Assembly (NCBI RefSeq): GCF_001314225.1
Contig: NZ_CP012697.1
Coordinates: forward strand, 1,116,001 to 1,180,000
Direction: 5' to 3'
DNA: 64,000 bases
Source: Microbacterium sp. No. 7
Lineage (GTDB): Bacteria; Actinomycetota; Actinomycetes; Actinomycetales; Microbacteriaceae
Part shown: piece after piece, positions 43,415 through 53,445 of the stretch
Layout of the letters: every line of letters starts with the position of its first letter
Position numbering within the stretch: position 1 is the stretch's first letter
Notes under the pieces: model-generated
Databases searched by the model: none
The model's input: only the letters and a program-made list of their open reading frames with translations
Told to the model about the DNA's origin: nothing
Made by a program: the position numbers and the translations under genes

Positions 43415-45799
43415 ATGAGCAACATCCTGTGGTTCCAGGATCTCGGCATGGGCGACCTGCCGCAGGTCGGCGGCAAGAACGCATCGCTCGGCGAGATGGT
43501 CTCCCAGCTCTCCCATCTGGGGGTGCGGGTGCCCGGCGGCTTCGCCACGACGGCGGACGCGTTCCGCACCTTCCTGGCCGCGAACGACCTCGAGAAGCGC
43601 ATCCATGACGCCGTGAGCGCCCTGGACGTCGAGGATGTCGCGGAGCTCACGCGGGTCGGTGCGCAGGTGCGGCAGTGGATCCTGGAGCAGCCGTTCCCGG
43701 CCGACCTCGACGGCGACATCCGCGAGGCGTACGCGCGCGCCGTCGCCGACGACCCCGACCCCGAGAACGTCTCGTGGGCGGTGCGCTCGAGCGCCACCGC
43801 CGAGGACCTGCCCGACGCCTCGTTCGCGGGCCAGCAGGAGACGTTCCTGAACATCAGCGGCATCGACAACATCGTCGAGGCGATCCACCACGTCTTCGCG
43901 TCGCTCTACAACGACCGCGCCATCGCCTACCGCGTGCACAACGGCTTCGACCACTACGACGTCGCGCTCTCGGCGGGCGTGCAGCGCATGGTGCGCTCCG
44001 ACATCGGCGCCTCGGGCGTCATGTTCACCGTCGACACCGAGTCGGGCTTCGACCGCGCCGTCTTCATCACGAGCTCCTACGGTCTCGGCGAGGCCGTCGT
44101 GCAGGGCGCCGTCAACCCCGACGAGTTCTACGTGTACAAGCCCGCGCTCGCCGAGGGCCGCCCCGCGATCCTCAAGCGCCAGGTCGGCGAGAAGGCCGTC
44201 GCGATGCGCTACACCGGGTCGACCGAGGTGGGCCGCACGATCGAGTTCTTCGACGTGCCCGAGGAGGACCGCCGCCGCTTCTCGATCACGGACGCCGAGG
44301 TGGAGGAGCTCGCCCGCCACGCCGTCGTCATCGAGAAGCACTACGGCCGCCCCATGGACATCGAGTGGGGCCGCGACGGCGGCGACGGCAGGCTCTACAT
44401 CCTGCAGGCGCGCCCCGAGACCGTCGTCTCGCGCGCCGACGGCGCCGTGCTCAGCCGCTTCGTGCTGCGCGAGCGCAGCGAGGCGCTCGTCGTGGGCCGC
44501 GCGATCGGCCAGCGCATCGGCGCGGGCCCCGTGCGCGTGCTCACGAGCATCGACCAGATGAACGACTTCCGGCCCGGCGACGTGCTCGTGGCCGACATGA
44601 CCGACCCCGACTGGGAGCCGATCATGATGCGCGCGTCGGCGATCGTCACCAACCGCGGCGGCCGCACGTGCCACGCGGCGATCATCGCCCGCGAGCTGGG
44701 CATCCCCGCCGTCGTCGGCACAGGGCACGGCACGAAGGTGCTCAAGGACGGCACGCCCGTCACGGTCTCGTGCGCCGAGGGCGACGACGGCAACGTGTAC
44801 GACGGCATCCTCGACTTCGCCGAGGAGGAGACGCGCCTCGACGCGATGCCCGACGTGCCCGTCAAGATCATGATGAACGTCGGCACGCCCGACCAGGCGT
44901 TCAGCTTCGCGAAGCTGCCCAACCGCGGCGTCGGCCTCGCCCGCCTGGAGTTCGTCATCAACCGCCAGGTCGGCATCCACCCGCGCGCCCTGCTCGAGCG
45001 CGACACGGTGTCGCCCGAGCTGCAGCGCCAGGTCGACACGCTCACGGCCGCCTACGACAGCCCGCGCGACTACTTCGTCAAGCGCGTCGCGGAGGGCATC
45101 TCGATGATCGCGGCCGCGTTCGCCCCCGAGCCGGTCATCGTGCGCATGAGCGACTTCAAGTCGAACGAGTACGCCAACCTCATCGGCGGCGACCAGTACG
45201 AGCCGCACGAGGAGAACCCGATGATCGGGTACCGCGGTGCGTCGCGCTACATCTCGGCCGACTTCCGCGAGTGCTTCGCGATGGAGTGCGAGGCGCTGAA
45301 GTTCGTGCGCGACCAGATGGGCCTCACGAACGTCAAGATCATGATCCCGTTCGTGCGCACCCTCGACGAGGGCCGCGCCGTCATCGACCTGCTGCAGCGC
45401 TACGGCCTGCGCCAGGGCGACAACGGCCTCGAGGTCGTCATGATGTGCGAGGTGCCGTCGAACGCGCTGCTGGCCGACGAGTTCCTCGACGTCTTCGACG
45501 GCTTCTCGATCGGCTCCAACGACATGACGCAGCTGACCCTCGGCCTCGACCGCGACTCGGCGCTCGTCGCGAGCGTCTTCGACGAGCGCGACCCCGCCGT
45601 GCGCAAGATGCTCGCGATGGCGATCGAGGCGTGCCGCCGTCGCGGCAAGTACGTCGGCATCTGCGGCCAGGGCCCGTCGGACCACCCCGACCTCGCGCAG
45701 TGGCTCGTCGACCAGGGCATCGAGTCGATGTCGCTCAACCCCGACACGGTCGTGGAGACCTGGATGCGCATCGCCCGCGAGACGCAGCCCTCCGCCTGA
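43415..45799 (+). CDS. ppsA: Phosphoenolpyruvate synthase
   Basis: 794 residues. [20 protein letters not shown] and [20 protein letters not shown] form the nucleotide-binding domain. [20 protein letters not shown] has the phospho-His with the regulatory Thr beside it. The C-terminal PEP domain has [18 protein letters not shown] and the late CGQGPSDHP. It makes PEP from pyruvate and ATP for gluconeogenesis. ATG 43415 is chosen over GTG 43409 because GAGGTG at 43401 is correctly spaced from it. It is coupled to ppsR, whose stop ends 7 bases before. Confidence 0.94.
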   Translation: MSNILWFQDLGMGDLPQVGGKNASLGEMVSQLSHLGVRVPGGFATTADAFRTFLAANDLEKRIHDAVSALDVEDVAELTRVGAQVRQWILEQPFPADLDGDIREAYARAVADDPDPENVSWAVRSSATAEDLPDASFAGQQETFLNISGIDNIVEAIHHVFASLYNDRAIAYRVHNGFDHYDVALSAGVQRMVRSDIGASGVMFTVDTESGFDRAVFITSSYGLGEAVVQGAVNPDEFYVYKPALAEGRPAILKRQVGEKAVAMRYTGSTEVGRTIEFFDVPEEDRRRFSITDAEVEELARHAVVIEKHYGRPMDIEWGRDGGDGRLYILQARPETVVSRADGAVLSRFVLRERSEALVVGRAIGQRIGAGPVRVLTSIDQMNDFRPGDVLVADMTDPDWEPIMMRASAIVTNRGGRTCHAAIIARELGIPAVVGTGHGTKVLKDGTPVTVSCAEGDDGNVYDGILDFAEEETRLDAMPDVPVKIMMNVGTPDQAFSFAKLPNRGVGLARLEFVINRQVGIHPRALLERDTVSPELQRQVDTLTAAYDSPRDYFVKRVAEGISMIAAAFAPEPVIVRMSDFKSNEYANLIGGDQYEPHEENPMIGYRGASRYISADFRECFAMECEALKFVRDQMGLTNVKIMIPFVRTLDEGRAVIDLLQRYGLRQGDNGLEVVMMCEVPSNALLADEFLDVFDGFSIGSNDMTQLTLGLDRDSALVASVFDERDPAVRKMLAMAIEACRRRGKYVGICGQGPSDHPDLAQWLVDQGIESMSLNPDTVVETWMRIARETQPSA

Positions 45800-45816
45800 C
45801 GCCGCACCGCCGGCAT

Positions 45817-45859
45817 CCGCCCGCCTCCTCCGCGCACGTCGCGGGAAGGAGGCGGGCGG
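45817..45859. terminator. Bidirectional terminator between ppsA and xth
   Basis: CCGCCCGCCTCCT (45817-45829) pairs perfectly with AGGAGGCGGGCGG (45847-45859), in the 68-base gap between convergent genes. Confidence 0.7.
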
Positions 45860-45867
45860 TTCGCGTC

Positions 45868-46704
45868 TCAGCCGATCGCGTAGTCGGCGATGACCGGCGC
45901 GTGGTCGCTCCAGCGCGTGTCCCACGACGGCGCGCGCACGACGCGGTAGTCGGTGACCGTGGCGGCCAGGGCGGGCGTCGCGAGGTGGTAGTCGATGCGC
46001 CAGCCCGTGTCGTTGTCGAAGGCCTGGCCGCGGTTCGACCACCACGTGTAGGGCCCGTCGACCTCGCCGGCCCAGCGGCGGCCCACGTCGACCCAGCCCA
46101 GGCCCGTGCCCGTGGTCTCGTCGACGCACGTCACGGTCTCGCCCGCGGGCGCCGTGAAGCGGTCGAAGTAGGCGCGCTCGCGCGGCAGGAAGCCCGCGTT
46201 CTTGCGGTTGCCGCGCCAGTTGCGGATGTCGAGCTCGCGATGCCCCACGTTGAGGTCCCCCGTGATGAGGGCGAGCGGGCCGAGCCGGGGGAGCCGGGCC
46301 TCCATCGCGTCGAGGAACGCGTACTTCGCCTCCTGCTTGGGCGTGTCGGCCTCGCCCGTGTGGACGTACGCGCTCACGACCGTCAGCACCGTGTCGCCCG
46401 CGGCGATGTCGACCTCGAGCCAGCGCCCGGCCGAGTCGAGGGCGTCGTCGCCCAGCTCGGTGCGCCAGATCTCGAGCGGCTCGCGGGCCGCGACCGCGAC
46501 GCCCGCGCGGCCCTTGGCGAGCGCGCGGTCGTGCACGAAGTGCCAGTCGGGCAGCGCCTGCTCGAGGTGCACGTCCTCGCCGCGCACCTCCTGCAGCGTC
46601 AGCACGTCGACGCCGGCGTCGTCGAGCCACGCGAGCATGCCCTTTCGCACGGCGGCACGGATGCCGTTGACGTTGACGGAGGCGATGCGCAGCGTTCGGG
46701 TCAC
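45868..46704 (-). CDS. xth: Exodeoxyribonuclease III
   Basis: 278 residues, EEP fold. RIASVNVNGIRAAVRKGML, LTLQEVRGEDVHLEQALP (metal Glu), ITGDLNVGHRELDIRNWRGN (the D-x-N motif), and WSDHAPVIADY (catalytic His) are all present. It is an AP endonuclease and 3'-5' exonuclease for repair. It works in the same pathway as the glycosylase at 38431, although not linked in an operon. Confidence 0.93.
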   Translation of the reverse strand: MTRTLRIASVNVNGIRAAVRKGMLAWLDDAGVDVLTLQEVRGEDVHLEQALPDWHFVHDRALAKGRAGVAVAAREPLEIWRTELGDDALDSAGRWLEVDIAAGDTVLTVVSAYVHTGEADTPKQEAKYAFLDAMEARLPRLGPLALITGDLNVGHRELDIRNWRGNRKNAGFLPRERAYFDRFTAPAGETVTCVDETTGTGLGWVDVGRRWAGEVDGPYTWWSNRGQAFDNDTGWRIDYHLATPALAATVTDYRVVRAPSWDTRWSDHAPVIADYAIG

Positions 46705-46725
46705 CGCACCAGCCTAGAAGATGTC

Positions 46726-47910
46726 CTACTCGAACAGCAGCCCGCGTCGCACGGGCGCCGGGGGAGCGGAGGCCTCGAGCTCCGCGAGGTCGGCCTGCGC
46801 GCGGTGCAGCGCGCGGCGGGTGCGCCAGCGGCGGGGCCAGCCGGATGCCGCGTGCGCGTCCTGCGCCTCCTGCACGCGCACCTGCGCGGCGAGCAGCAGC
46901 GCCTGGTGGCGCTCGTAGAGCTCCTCCTCGGGGCTCTTCTCCTGCAGCGGGATGCGCGCGTCGTTCGCGGTCACGGCGATCCACGAGGCGGACATGAGCA
47001 TGACCACGCCGATGACCCGGAACCAGAGCATGAGGCCGACGAAGACGGTGAAGGTGGCGAGCAGGGGGTTCGCCGGCGTGTACGACAGCAGCAGGCCGGT
47101 GGCCAGCTGCAGCACGGTCACGCCGGCGCCGCCGATGAGCGCGCCGGGCCAGATGATGCGCCAGGGCGGCGACGTCCCCGTGAGGAACCAGAACAGCGCC
47201 CCGAGCGACGAGGCGTTGATCGCGAACGACACGACGACGGATGCCACGCGCACGCTGCCGTTGAACAGCGACGAGTTCGTGTTCCAGTCGAGCATCGTGA
47301 ACACGGCCGTGAGCGAGTACGTGCCGAGCGTGATGAGCGCCGAGCCGACGATCAGCGCGAGCCCGAACACGAGGGCGGCCAGGAGGTCGCGGGCCTTCAG
47401 CAGCACGTACGAGCGGTCGTCGAAGGGGAGGGCGAAGATGTCGCGCACGGCGCGCCGTGCGAAGGTCACGAAGCCGATCGCGGTCCACAGCGCGGCCCCG
47501 AGGGCGACGACACCGGTCACGGCCAGCACGCTCGTGCTGTCGGTCGCGATCTTCTGCAGGTCGATGAGATCGATGAGGCCGGGCTCGCCGTCCATCTCGA
47601 TCAGGTAGGGGATGTAGTCGTTGATGATGCCCGCGAGGCCGCGCACGGCGTCGGGGCTGCCGCCGAGCCACAGGCCGACGACGGCGAAGGCCACGTAGAT
47701 CGCCGCGAACACGGCGAACAGCCCCTGATAGCTGACGCCGGCGGCGAGCAGGAAGCCGTTGTGCTGCAGGAAGTGGCGCCACACGCGCACGGGGAACCAC
47801 GCGAGGGTGGCCTGGGTGATCGCGACGGCGCGCTCCAGCGGCGGCTCGAGCCTCTCGCGCAACGCGGCGGACTGGCCGCGGCGCTCACGGGGCCGGCGGG
47901 ACACGCTCAC
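46726..47910 (-). CDS. YihY/virulence factor BrkB family membrane protein
   Basis: 394 residues. Six hydrophobic helices appear, including FLLAAGVSYQGLFAVFAAIY, VLAVTGVVALGAALWTAIGF and LFVGLMLWFRVIGVVMLMSA. The N- and C-termini are charged, the latter rich in Glu, Arg and Ala and probably coiled coil. The family is common but its function is not settled. It lies between xth and the sdh operon in the same direction. Confidence 0.87.
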   Translation of the reverse strand: MSVSRRPRERRGQSAALRERLEPPLERAVAITQATLAWFPVRVWRHFLQHNGFLLAAGVSYQGLFAVFAAIYVAFAVVGLWLGGSPDAVRGLAGIINDYIPYLIEMDGEPGLIDLIDLQKIATDSTSVLAVTGVVALGAALWTAIGFVTFARRAVRDIFALPFDDRSYVLLKARDLLAALVFGLALIVGSALITLGTYSLTAVFTMLDWNTNSSLFNGSVRVASVVVSFAINASSLGALFWFLTGTSPPWRIIWPGALIGGAGVTVLQLATGLLLSYTPANPLLATFTVFVGLMLWFRVIGVVMLMSASWIAVTANDARIPLQEKSPEEELYERHQALLLAAQVRVQEAQDAHAASGWPRRWRTRRALHRAQADLAELEASAPPAPVRRGLLFE

Positions 47911-47941
47911 AGACTAGCGACGCGGGGGACCGTGCCGCGTC

Positions 47942-48721
47942 TCAGCTCTTCAGGACGGCCTGCTTGACCTCGGCGATGGCCTTCGTGATCTCGATGCCGC
48001 GCGGGCACGCCTCGGTGCAGTTGAAGGTCGTGCGGCAGCGCCACACGCCCTCCTTGTCGTTGAGGATGTCGAGGCGCACGTCGCCCGCGTCGTCGCGCGA
48101 GTCGAAGATGAAGCGGTGCGCGTTGACGATCGCGGCCGGGCCGAAGTACTGGCCGTCGGTCCAGAACACGGGGCACGACGACGTGCACGCGGCGCACAGG
48201 ATGCACTTGGTGGTGTCGTCGAAGATCTCGCGGTCGGCGATCGACTGGAAGCGCTCCTTGCCGGGCTCGGGCTTCGAGCTCGAGATGAGGAAGGGCTTGA
48301 CCTCGCGGTAGGCCGCGAAGAACGGCTCCATGTCGACGATGAGGTCCTTCTCCAGCGGCAGACCCTTGATCGCCTCGACGTAGATCGGCTTGGAGATGTC
48401 GAGGTCCTTGATGAGCGTCTTGCAGGCCAGGCGGTTGCGGCCGTTGATGCGCATCGCGTCGGAGCCGCAGATGCCGTGCGCGCACGAGCGGCGGAAGGTC
48501 AGCGAGCCGTCGACCTCCCACTTGATCTTGTGCAGCGCGTCGAGCACGCGGTCGGTGGAGTACAGCTCGACGTCGTAGTCGACCCAGCGGGGCTCGGCGT
48601 CGACCTCCGGATCGAAGCGGCGGATGATGAAGGTGACCAGGAACGACTGGACGGCGGACTCACCGCCGCTCTGCGCGGCGGCATCCTGCTCGACGGTCTC
48701 TTCGACGATGGCGGTCGACAT
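47942..48721 (-). CDS. sdhB: Succinate dehydrogenase iron-sulfur subunit
   Basis: 259 residues. The [2Fe-2S] motif is CAHGICGSDAMRINGRNRLA plus its final Cys. CILCAACTSSCPVF and CRTTFNCTEACPRGIEITK hold the [4Fe-4S] and [3Fe-4S] ligands. It passes electrons from SdhA to the membrane quinone site. The ATG overlaps the sdhA stop by one base. It is the last gene of sdhCDAB. Confidence 0.95.
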   Translation of the reverse strand: MSTAIVEETVEQDAAAQSGGESAVQSFLVTFIIRRFDPEVDAEPRWVDYDVELYSTDRVLDALHKIKWEVDGSLTFRRSCAHGICGSDAMRINGRNRLACKTLIKDLDISKPIYVEAIKGLPLEKDLIVDMEPFFAAYREVKPFLISSSKPEPGKERFQSIADREIFDDTTKCILCAACTSSCPVFWTDGQYFGPAAIVNAHRFIFDSRDDAGDVRLDILNDKEGVWRCRTTFNCTEACPRGIEITKAIAEVKQAVLKS

Positions 48722-50547
48722 CAGTACTTCCTCTCCATCGGCGGGTAGTTCAACTCACCCTGCTCGTTCTTCGTGAACACGACGGGCTTCCAGTCGAGCT
48801 TGATGTGGTCCTCGGGCACCGGCGAGTGCGGGTCGCCCGTGAGGTAGGCCATCGTGTGCTGCATGTACTTCTCGTCGTCGCGGTCGGGGTAGTCCTCGCG
48901 CATGTGACCGCCGCGGCTCTCGCGGCGGTTGCGGGCCGCGTAGGCGACGATCTCGGCGAGGTCGAGCAGGAAGCCCAGCTCGACGGCCTCGAGCAGGTCG
49001 GTGTTGAACCGCTTGCCCTTGTCGTCGACGTGGATGTTCTTGTAGCGCTCGCGCAGGTCGTGGATCGTGCCCAGGACGTTGGTCAGGGTCTCCTCGGTGC
49101 GGAACACCTGCGCGTTGGCGTCCATCTCGTCCTGCAGCTTCTTGCGCAGCACGGCGACGCGCTCGCCGCCGGCGTTGTTGCGCAGGCCCTCGAGCATGTC
49201 GCGCACTTCCTTGGCCGGGTCCTCCGGCAGCGGCACGAACTCGGCGGTCTGGACGTACTCGACGGCGTTGCGGCCGCTGCGCTTGCCGAACACGTTGATG
49301 TCGAGCAGCGAGTTGGTGCCGAGGCGGTTGGCGCCGTGCACCGAGACGCAGGCGCACTCGCCCGCGGCGTACAGGCCCGGGACGACGGTCTCGTTGTCGG
49401 CGAGCACCTCGCCGCTGTTGTTGGTGGGGATGCCGCCCATCGCGTAGTGCGCGGTGGGCATCACCGGCACCGGCTCGACGACCGGGTCGACGCCCAGATA
49501 GGTGCGCGCGAACTCGGTGATGTCGGGGAGCTTGGTCTCCAGCACCTCGGCGCCCAGGTGGGTGCAGTCGAGGTAGACGTAGTCCTTGTGGGGGCCGGCG
49601 CCGCGGCCCTCCAGCACCTCCTTGACCATGCAGCGCGCGACGATGTCGCGCGGCGCGAGGTCCTTGATGGTGGGCGCGTAGCGCTCCATGAACCGCTCGC
49701 CGGAGGCGTTGCGGAGGATCGCGCCCTCGCCGCGGGCGCCCTCCGTGAGCAGGATGCCGAGGCCGGCGAGGCCGGTCGGGTGGAACTGGAAGAACTCGAT
49801 GTCCTCCAGCGGCAGGCCCTTGCGCCAGATGATGCCGACGCCGTCGCCCGTGAGGGTGTGCGCGTTGGACGTCGTCTTGTAGATCTTGCCGAAGCCGCCG
49901 GTCGCGAAGATCACGGCCTTGGAGTGGAAGACGTGCAGGTCGCCCGTCGCGAGCTCGTAGGCGACGACGCCCGCGATCCCGGTCTTGCCGTCGTCGTCCT
50001 TCACCGTGATGAGGTCGAGCGCGTAGAACTCGTTGAAGAAGTTGATGCCGAGCTTGACGCAGTTCTGGAACAGCGTCTGCAGGATCATGTGGCCCGTGCG
50101 GTCGGCCGCGTAGCACGCGCGGCGCACGGGGGTCTTGCCGTGGTCGGCCGTGTGGCCGCCGAAGCGGCGCTGGTCGATCTTGCCCTCGGGCGTGCGGTTG
50201 AACGGCAGGCCCATGTTCTCGAGGTCGATGACGGCGTCGATCGCCTCCTTCGCGAGGATCTCCGCGGCATCCTGATCGACGAGGTAGTCGCCGCCCTTCA
50301 CGGTGTCGAAGGTGTGCCACTCCCACGAGTCCTCTTCGACGTTCGCCAGGGCCGCCGCCATGCCGCCCTGCGCCGCACCGGTGTGCGAGCGCGTCGGGTA
50401 GAGCTTGGTGATCACGGCGGTCTTCGCGCCGGGCCCGGCCTCGATCGCCGCGCGCATGCCGGCGCCGCCGGCGCCGACGATGACGATGTCGAACTGGTGG
50501 TAGTGCACGCCGTTCTTGACGACGGATTCGCTGGTCTGGGTGCTCAC
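48721..50547 (-). CDS. sdhA: Succinate dehydrogenase flavoprotein subunit
   Basis: 608 residues. [20 protein letters not shown] is the FAD fold, and [16 protein letters not shown] holds the His that binds FAD covalently. [20 protein letters not shown] and [18 protein letters not shown] are substrate-site blocks. It starts at GTG 50547 with only a weak ribosome site, so it may depend on translation of the upstream subunit genes. It oxidises succinate to fumarate. Confidence 0.95.
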   Translation of the reverse strand: MSTQTSESVVKNGVHYHQFDIVIVGAGGAGMRAAIEAGPGAKTAVITKLYPTRSHTGAAQGGMAAALANVEEDSWEWHTFDTVKGGDYLVDQDAAEILAKEAIDAVIDLENMGLPFNRTPEGKIDQRRFGGHTADHGKTPVRRACYAADRTGHMILQTLFQNCVKLGINFFNEFYALDLITVKDDDGKTGIAGVVAYELATGDLHVFHSKAVIFATGGFGKIYKTTSNAHTLTGDGVGIIWRKGLPLEDIEFFQFHPTGLAGLGILLTEGARGEGAILRNASGERFMERYAPTIKDLAPRDIVARCMVKEVLEGRGAGPHKDYVYLDCTHLGAEVLETKLPDITEFARTYLGVDPVVEPVPVMPTAHYAMGGIPTNNSGEVLADNETVVPGLYAAGECACVSVHGANRLGTNSLLDINVFGKRSGRNAVEYVQTAEFVPLPEDPAKEVRDMLEGLRNNAGGERVAVLRKKLQDEMDANAQVFRTEETLTNVLGTIHDLRERYKNIHVDDKGKRFNTDLLEAVELGFLLDLAEIVAYAARNRRESRGGHMREDYPDRDDEKYMQHTMAYLTGDPHSPVPEDHIKLDWKPVVFTKNEQGELNYPPMERKY

Positions 50548-50581
50548 GTGAACAAAACGCCTTACGTCGTGGTCGACTCGA

Positions 50582-51055
50582 TTAGTGGATGTCCAGCGCC
50601 TGGCACTGCTGCCAGAAGGCGCTGTCGCTCGTGACGCCGTTGCAGGGGTCGAAGGCGAACACGACGAGCGTGCCGAGCAGGATGAGAAGACCCGCGACGA
50701 TCCAGAGCGCCCACACGAGGGTCGCGCGCACCTTGGCGCCGGTCACGTAGTCGTTGATGATGGTGCGCATGCCGTTGGCGCCGTGGATGAGGGCGAGCCA
50801 GAGCATGAGGATGTCCCACCACTGCCAGAACGGGTTCGCGAGCTTGCCGGCCACGAAGCCCCAGTCGATGGCGTGGATGCCGTCGCCCACCATGAGGTTC
50901 ACGAAGAGGTGGCCGAAGATGAGCACCACCAGCAGCACGCCCGAGACGCGCATGTAGATCCAGCCCCACTTCTCGAGGTTGGAGCCCTTCTTGCGCACCT
51001 CTGCGGAGCGCGGGGCGGCGAGGGACTCCCCTTGCTGAGAGTTCAGTGCGGTCAT
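50582..51055 (-). CDS. sdhD: Succinate dehydrogenase hydrophobic membrane anchor
   Basis: 157 residues from ATG 51055 (GGGGAGG 7 bases upstream). Three helices: [20 protein letters not shown] (likely heme His), [20 protein letters not shown] (second His) and [20 protein letters not shown]. An unusual polar C-terminal tail with two Cys ([20 protein letters not shown]) follows the last helix. The start overlaps the sdhC stop by one base. Confidence 0.92.
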   Translation of the reverse strand: MTALNSQQGESLAAPRSAEVRKKGSNLEKWGWIYMRVSGVLLVVLIFGHLFVNLMVGDGIHAIDWGFVAGKLANPFWQWWDILMLWLALIHGANGMRTIINDYVTGAKVRATLVWALWIVAGLLILLGTLVVFAFDPCNGVTSDSAFWQQCQALDIH

Positions 51056-51489
51056 CAGTGGCCTCCCCATCCGGCGGCGAAGACGATCGAGAGGTGGCGC
51101 ACGGCGAACCCGCCCACCGTGACGGCCCAGACCGCCAGCACGCCCCACCACAGCTGACGCTGGTGGCGCGTGGCCCACGGCCAGATGTCGACGGCGATGA
51201 TGCGCAGTCCGTTGAAGGCGTGGTAGACGATCGCGGCGACGAGCACCGTCTCACCCAGGCCCATGATCGGGTTCTTGTACGTGCTCATGACGGCGTTGTA
51301 GGCCTCGGGAGTGACCCGGATCAGTGCCGTGTCGAGCACGTGCACGAGCAGGAAGAAGAAGATGGCGATGCCGGTGATGCGATGCAGCACCCACGACCAC
51401 ATGCCCTCGTTGCCCCGGTACAGGGTTCCGCGCGGGGCACGGGATGTGGTTTCTGCTACCGACGGTGTGACGCGTGTTGGTGCAGACAC
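51055..51489 (-). CDS. sdhC: Succinate dehydrogenase cytochrome b subunit
   Basis: 144 residues from GTG 51489, chosen because AAGGAGGACGACC lies directly upstream; the open frame extends further but without a site. TLYRGNEGMWSWVLHRITGI is the family start, FFFLLVHVLDTALIRV carries the heme His region, and VAAIVYHAFNGLRIIAVDIW the second. First gene of the operon. An AT-rich TAAGAT on the minus strand about 100 bases upstream (near 51585-51592) may be its -10 box. Confidence 0.92.
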   Translation of the reverse strand: MSAPTRVTPSVAETTSRAPRGTLYRGNEGMWSWVLHRITGIAIFFFLLVHVLDTALIRVTPEAYNAVMSTYKNPIMGLGETVLVAAIVYHAFNGLRIIAVDIWPWATRHQRQLWWGVLAVWAVTVGGFAVRHLSIVFAAGWGGH

Positions 51490-51629
51490 GGTCGTCCTCC
51501 TTGGTGTGAACGGACACCCCGTCACGGCGGTCGACCTGCTTTGGTCATAGCGATGACTCCACCGTCGCGCACGGGCGCATTCACATCTTATTCTCGGTTT
51601 CGGGCGGAGGCGAGGAAGGGCACCCTAAC

Positions 51630-51649
51630 TTCTCTCGATATCGAGAGAA
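51630..51649. promoter_or_regulatory. Perfect 20-base palindrome between sdhC and manC
   Basis: TTCTCTCGATATCGAGAGAA is perfectly symmetric. It lies 141 bases above the sdhC start and 37 above manC, over the likely -35 area of manC if TAGCCT (about 51670) is its -10. Size and symmetry fit a dimeric winged-helix regulator such as a MarR-type protein (inference). The cognate gene is not in the window. Confidence 0.65.
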
Positions 51650-51686
51650 ATCGCGCCGGGATCCGCCTGTAGCCTGGGGGACTGTG

Positions 51687-52799
51687 ATGCGACCGATCGA
51701 CGATTTCTATGCCGTGATCCCCGCCGGAGGGGTGGGGAGCCGGCTCTGGCCGCTGTCGCGGGCCGACGCGCCGAAGTTCCTGCACGACCTCACCGGGTCG
51801 GGGTCGTCGCTCCTGCGCGACACGTGGGACCGCCTCGAGCCGCTCACGGGGGCCGACCGGATCTCGGTCGTCACGGGGCGCGCGCACCGCGCCGCCGTGG
51901 AGGCGCAGCTGCCCGGCATCCCCGACAAGAACGTCTTCCTCGAGTCGGAGCCGCGCGACTCGGCCGCCGCGATCGGCCTGGCGGCCGCGATCCTGCACCG
52001 CCGCGAGCCCGACGTCATCATCGGCTCGTTCGCCGCCGACCACGTCATCCGGGGCACGCGCGTGTTCGAGTTCGCGGTGCGCGACGCCGTCGAGGTGGCG
52101 CGCGAGGGGTACATCTGCACCGTCGGCATCACGCCGAGCGAGCCGGCCGTCGGGTTCGGCTACATCAAGCGCGGCGGCGAGCTGATCGTCGACGGAGCGC
52201 GGGAGGCCGCGCTCGTGGAGCGCTTCGTGGAGAAGCCCGACCTCGACACGGCCAAGCAGTATCTCGCCGAGCGGTCGTACCTGTGGAACGCGGGCATGTT
52301 CATCTCGCGCGCCGACGTGCTGCTCGCCGAGATCGAGGCGAACGACGCCGAGCTGCACGCGGGCCTGCTCGAGCTCGCCGAGGCGTGGGACGACCGCGAC
52401 CGGCGCGGACCCGTCGTCGACCGCGTGTGGCCGCGGCTGCCGAAGATCGCGATCGACTACGTCGTCGCCGAGCCGGCCGCCGACAAGGGGCGCCTCGCCG
52501 TCGTGCCCGGGCACTTCGACTGGGACGACGTGGGCGACTTCGCGAGCCTCGCCAAGCTCAACTCCGGCGGGCGCAAGGACAACCTCGCGATCCTGGGGGA
52601 GAACGCGCGCATCCTCGCCGACGCCTCCAGCGGCATCGTCGTGAGCCACACGCAGCGCATCATCAGCCTCATCGGCGTCAAGGACATCGTCGTGGTCGAC
52701 ACCCCCGACGCGCTGCTCGTCACGACGAGCGAGCACGCCCAGCGCGTGAAGCACGTCGTCGACGCCCTCAAGCTCAGCGGGCGCGGCGAGGTCCTGTGA
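51687..52799 (+). CDS. manC: Mannose-1-phosphate guanylyltransferase
   Basis: 370 residues, GT-A nucleotidyltransferase. VIPAGGVGSRLWPLSRADAP then KFLHDL is the pyrophosphorylase signature. ERFVEKPDLDTAKQYL and YLWNAGMFISRADVL are GDP-mannose type. The C-terminal left-handed helix is short and there is no isomerase domain. It makes GDP-mannose for glycans. ATG 51687 is preferred; GTG 51684 is in frame. With a -10 at about 51670 the message would be nearly leaderless. Confidence 0.88.
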   Translation: MRPIDDFYAVIPAGGVGSRLWPLSRADAPKFLHDLTGSGSSLLRDTWDRLEPLTGADRISVVTGRAHRAAVEAQLPGIPDKNVFLESEPRDSAAAIGLAAAILHRREPDVIIGSFAADHVIRGTRVFEFAVRDAVEVAREGYICTVGITPSEPAVGFGYIKRGGELIVDGAREAALVERFVEKPDLDTAKQYLAERSYLWNAGMFISRADVLLAEIEANDAELHAGLLELAEAWDDRDRRGPVVDRVWPRLPKIAIDYVVAEPAADKGRLAVVPGHFDWDDVGDFASLAKLNSGGRKDNLAILGENARILADASSGIVVSHTQRIISLIGVKDIVVVDTPDALLVTTSEHAQRVKHVVDALKLSGRGEVL

Positions 52800-52805
52800 C
52801 CCCGC

Positions 52806-53283
52806 CACCCGCTGGTTGAGTAGCCGCCGAAGGCGGCGTATCGAAACCCGTGTAACGGTCCGTGGCATGGATCTCGATACGCCCGCGCTGCGCGCGGGCA
52901 CTCGATCAGCGGGGTGGAATGCCCCCTCATCCCTCCCGCTCTCCCTTCCGCTGGTTGGGGACGGCGCCTCTCCTCACCTCGCTCCACCCCGCTGGTTGAG
53001 TAGCCGCCGCAGGCGGCGTATCGAAACCCGTGCAACGGGCCGCGGGATGGATCTCGATACGCCCGCGCTTCGCGCGGGCACTCGATCAGCGGGGTGGGGG
53101 GACGGTCCCTCATCCCTCCTGCTCTCCCTCCTGCTGGTTCTGCTGGTTGAGGGTGGTGCTTCTTCTCTCCTCGCCCCGCTGGTTGAGTAGCCGCCGCAGG
53201 CGGCGTATCGAAACCCGTGTAACGGTCCGCGGGATGGATCTCGATACGCCCGCGCTGCGCGCGGGCACTCGATCAGCGGGGCG
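52806..53283. repeat. E-family cloverleaf repeats, three tandem copies
   Basis: Copies lie at about 52806-52917, 52985-53097 and 53174-53283, roughly 180 bases apart. Each begins GCTGGTTGAGTAGCCGCC and ends GGGCACTCGATCAGCGG. Inside are two GC hairpins (GCCGCC.AGGCGGC and GCCCGCGC.GCGCGGGC) and a middle pairing GTATCGA/TCGATAC, so each copy can fold into a cloverleaf. They fill most of the 645-base gene-free gap before the BMP operon. Spacers between copies are pyrimidine-rich and partly similar. No coding potential is seen. Confidence 0.85.
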
Positions 53284-53445
53284 GGAGGGAGAAGGGGAGA
53301 TCTGGCCAGCGGACGTCGCGTCTATTGCGGGTTTGTAACCATTGCTCGCGAACTGTTTGGGCAGGGTGCCCATCCAGCGTCACAATCGGTAACGTTTCTG
53401 CTGATCCCCGCGATGTGCGCGGGGCGACGCGTTGTGGAGGCAGTT

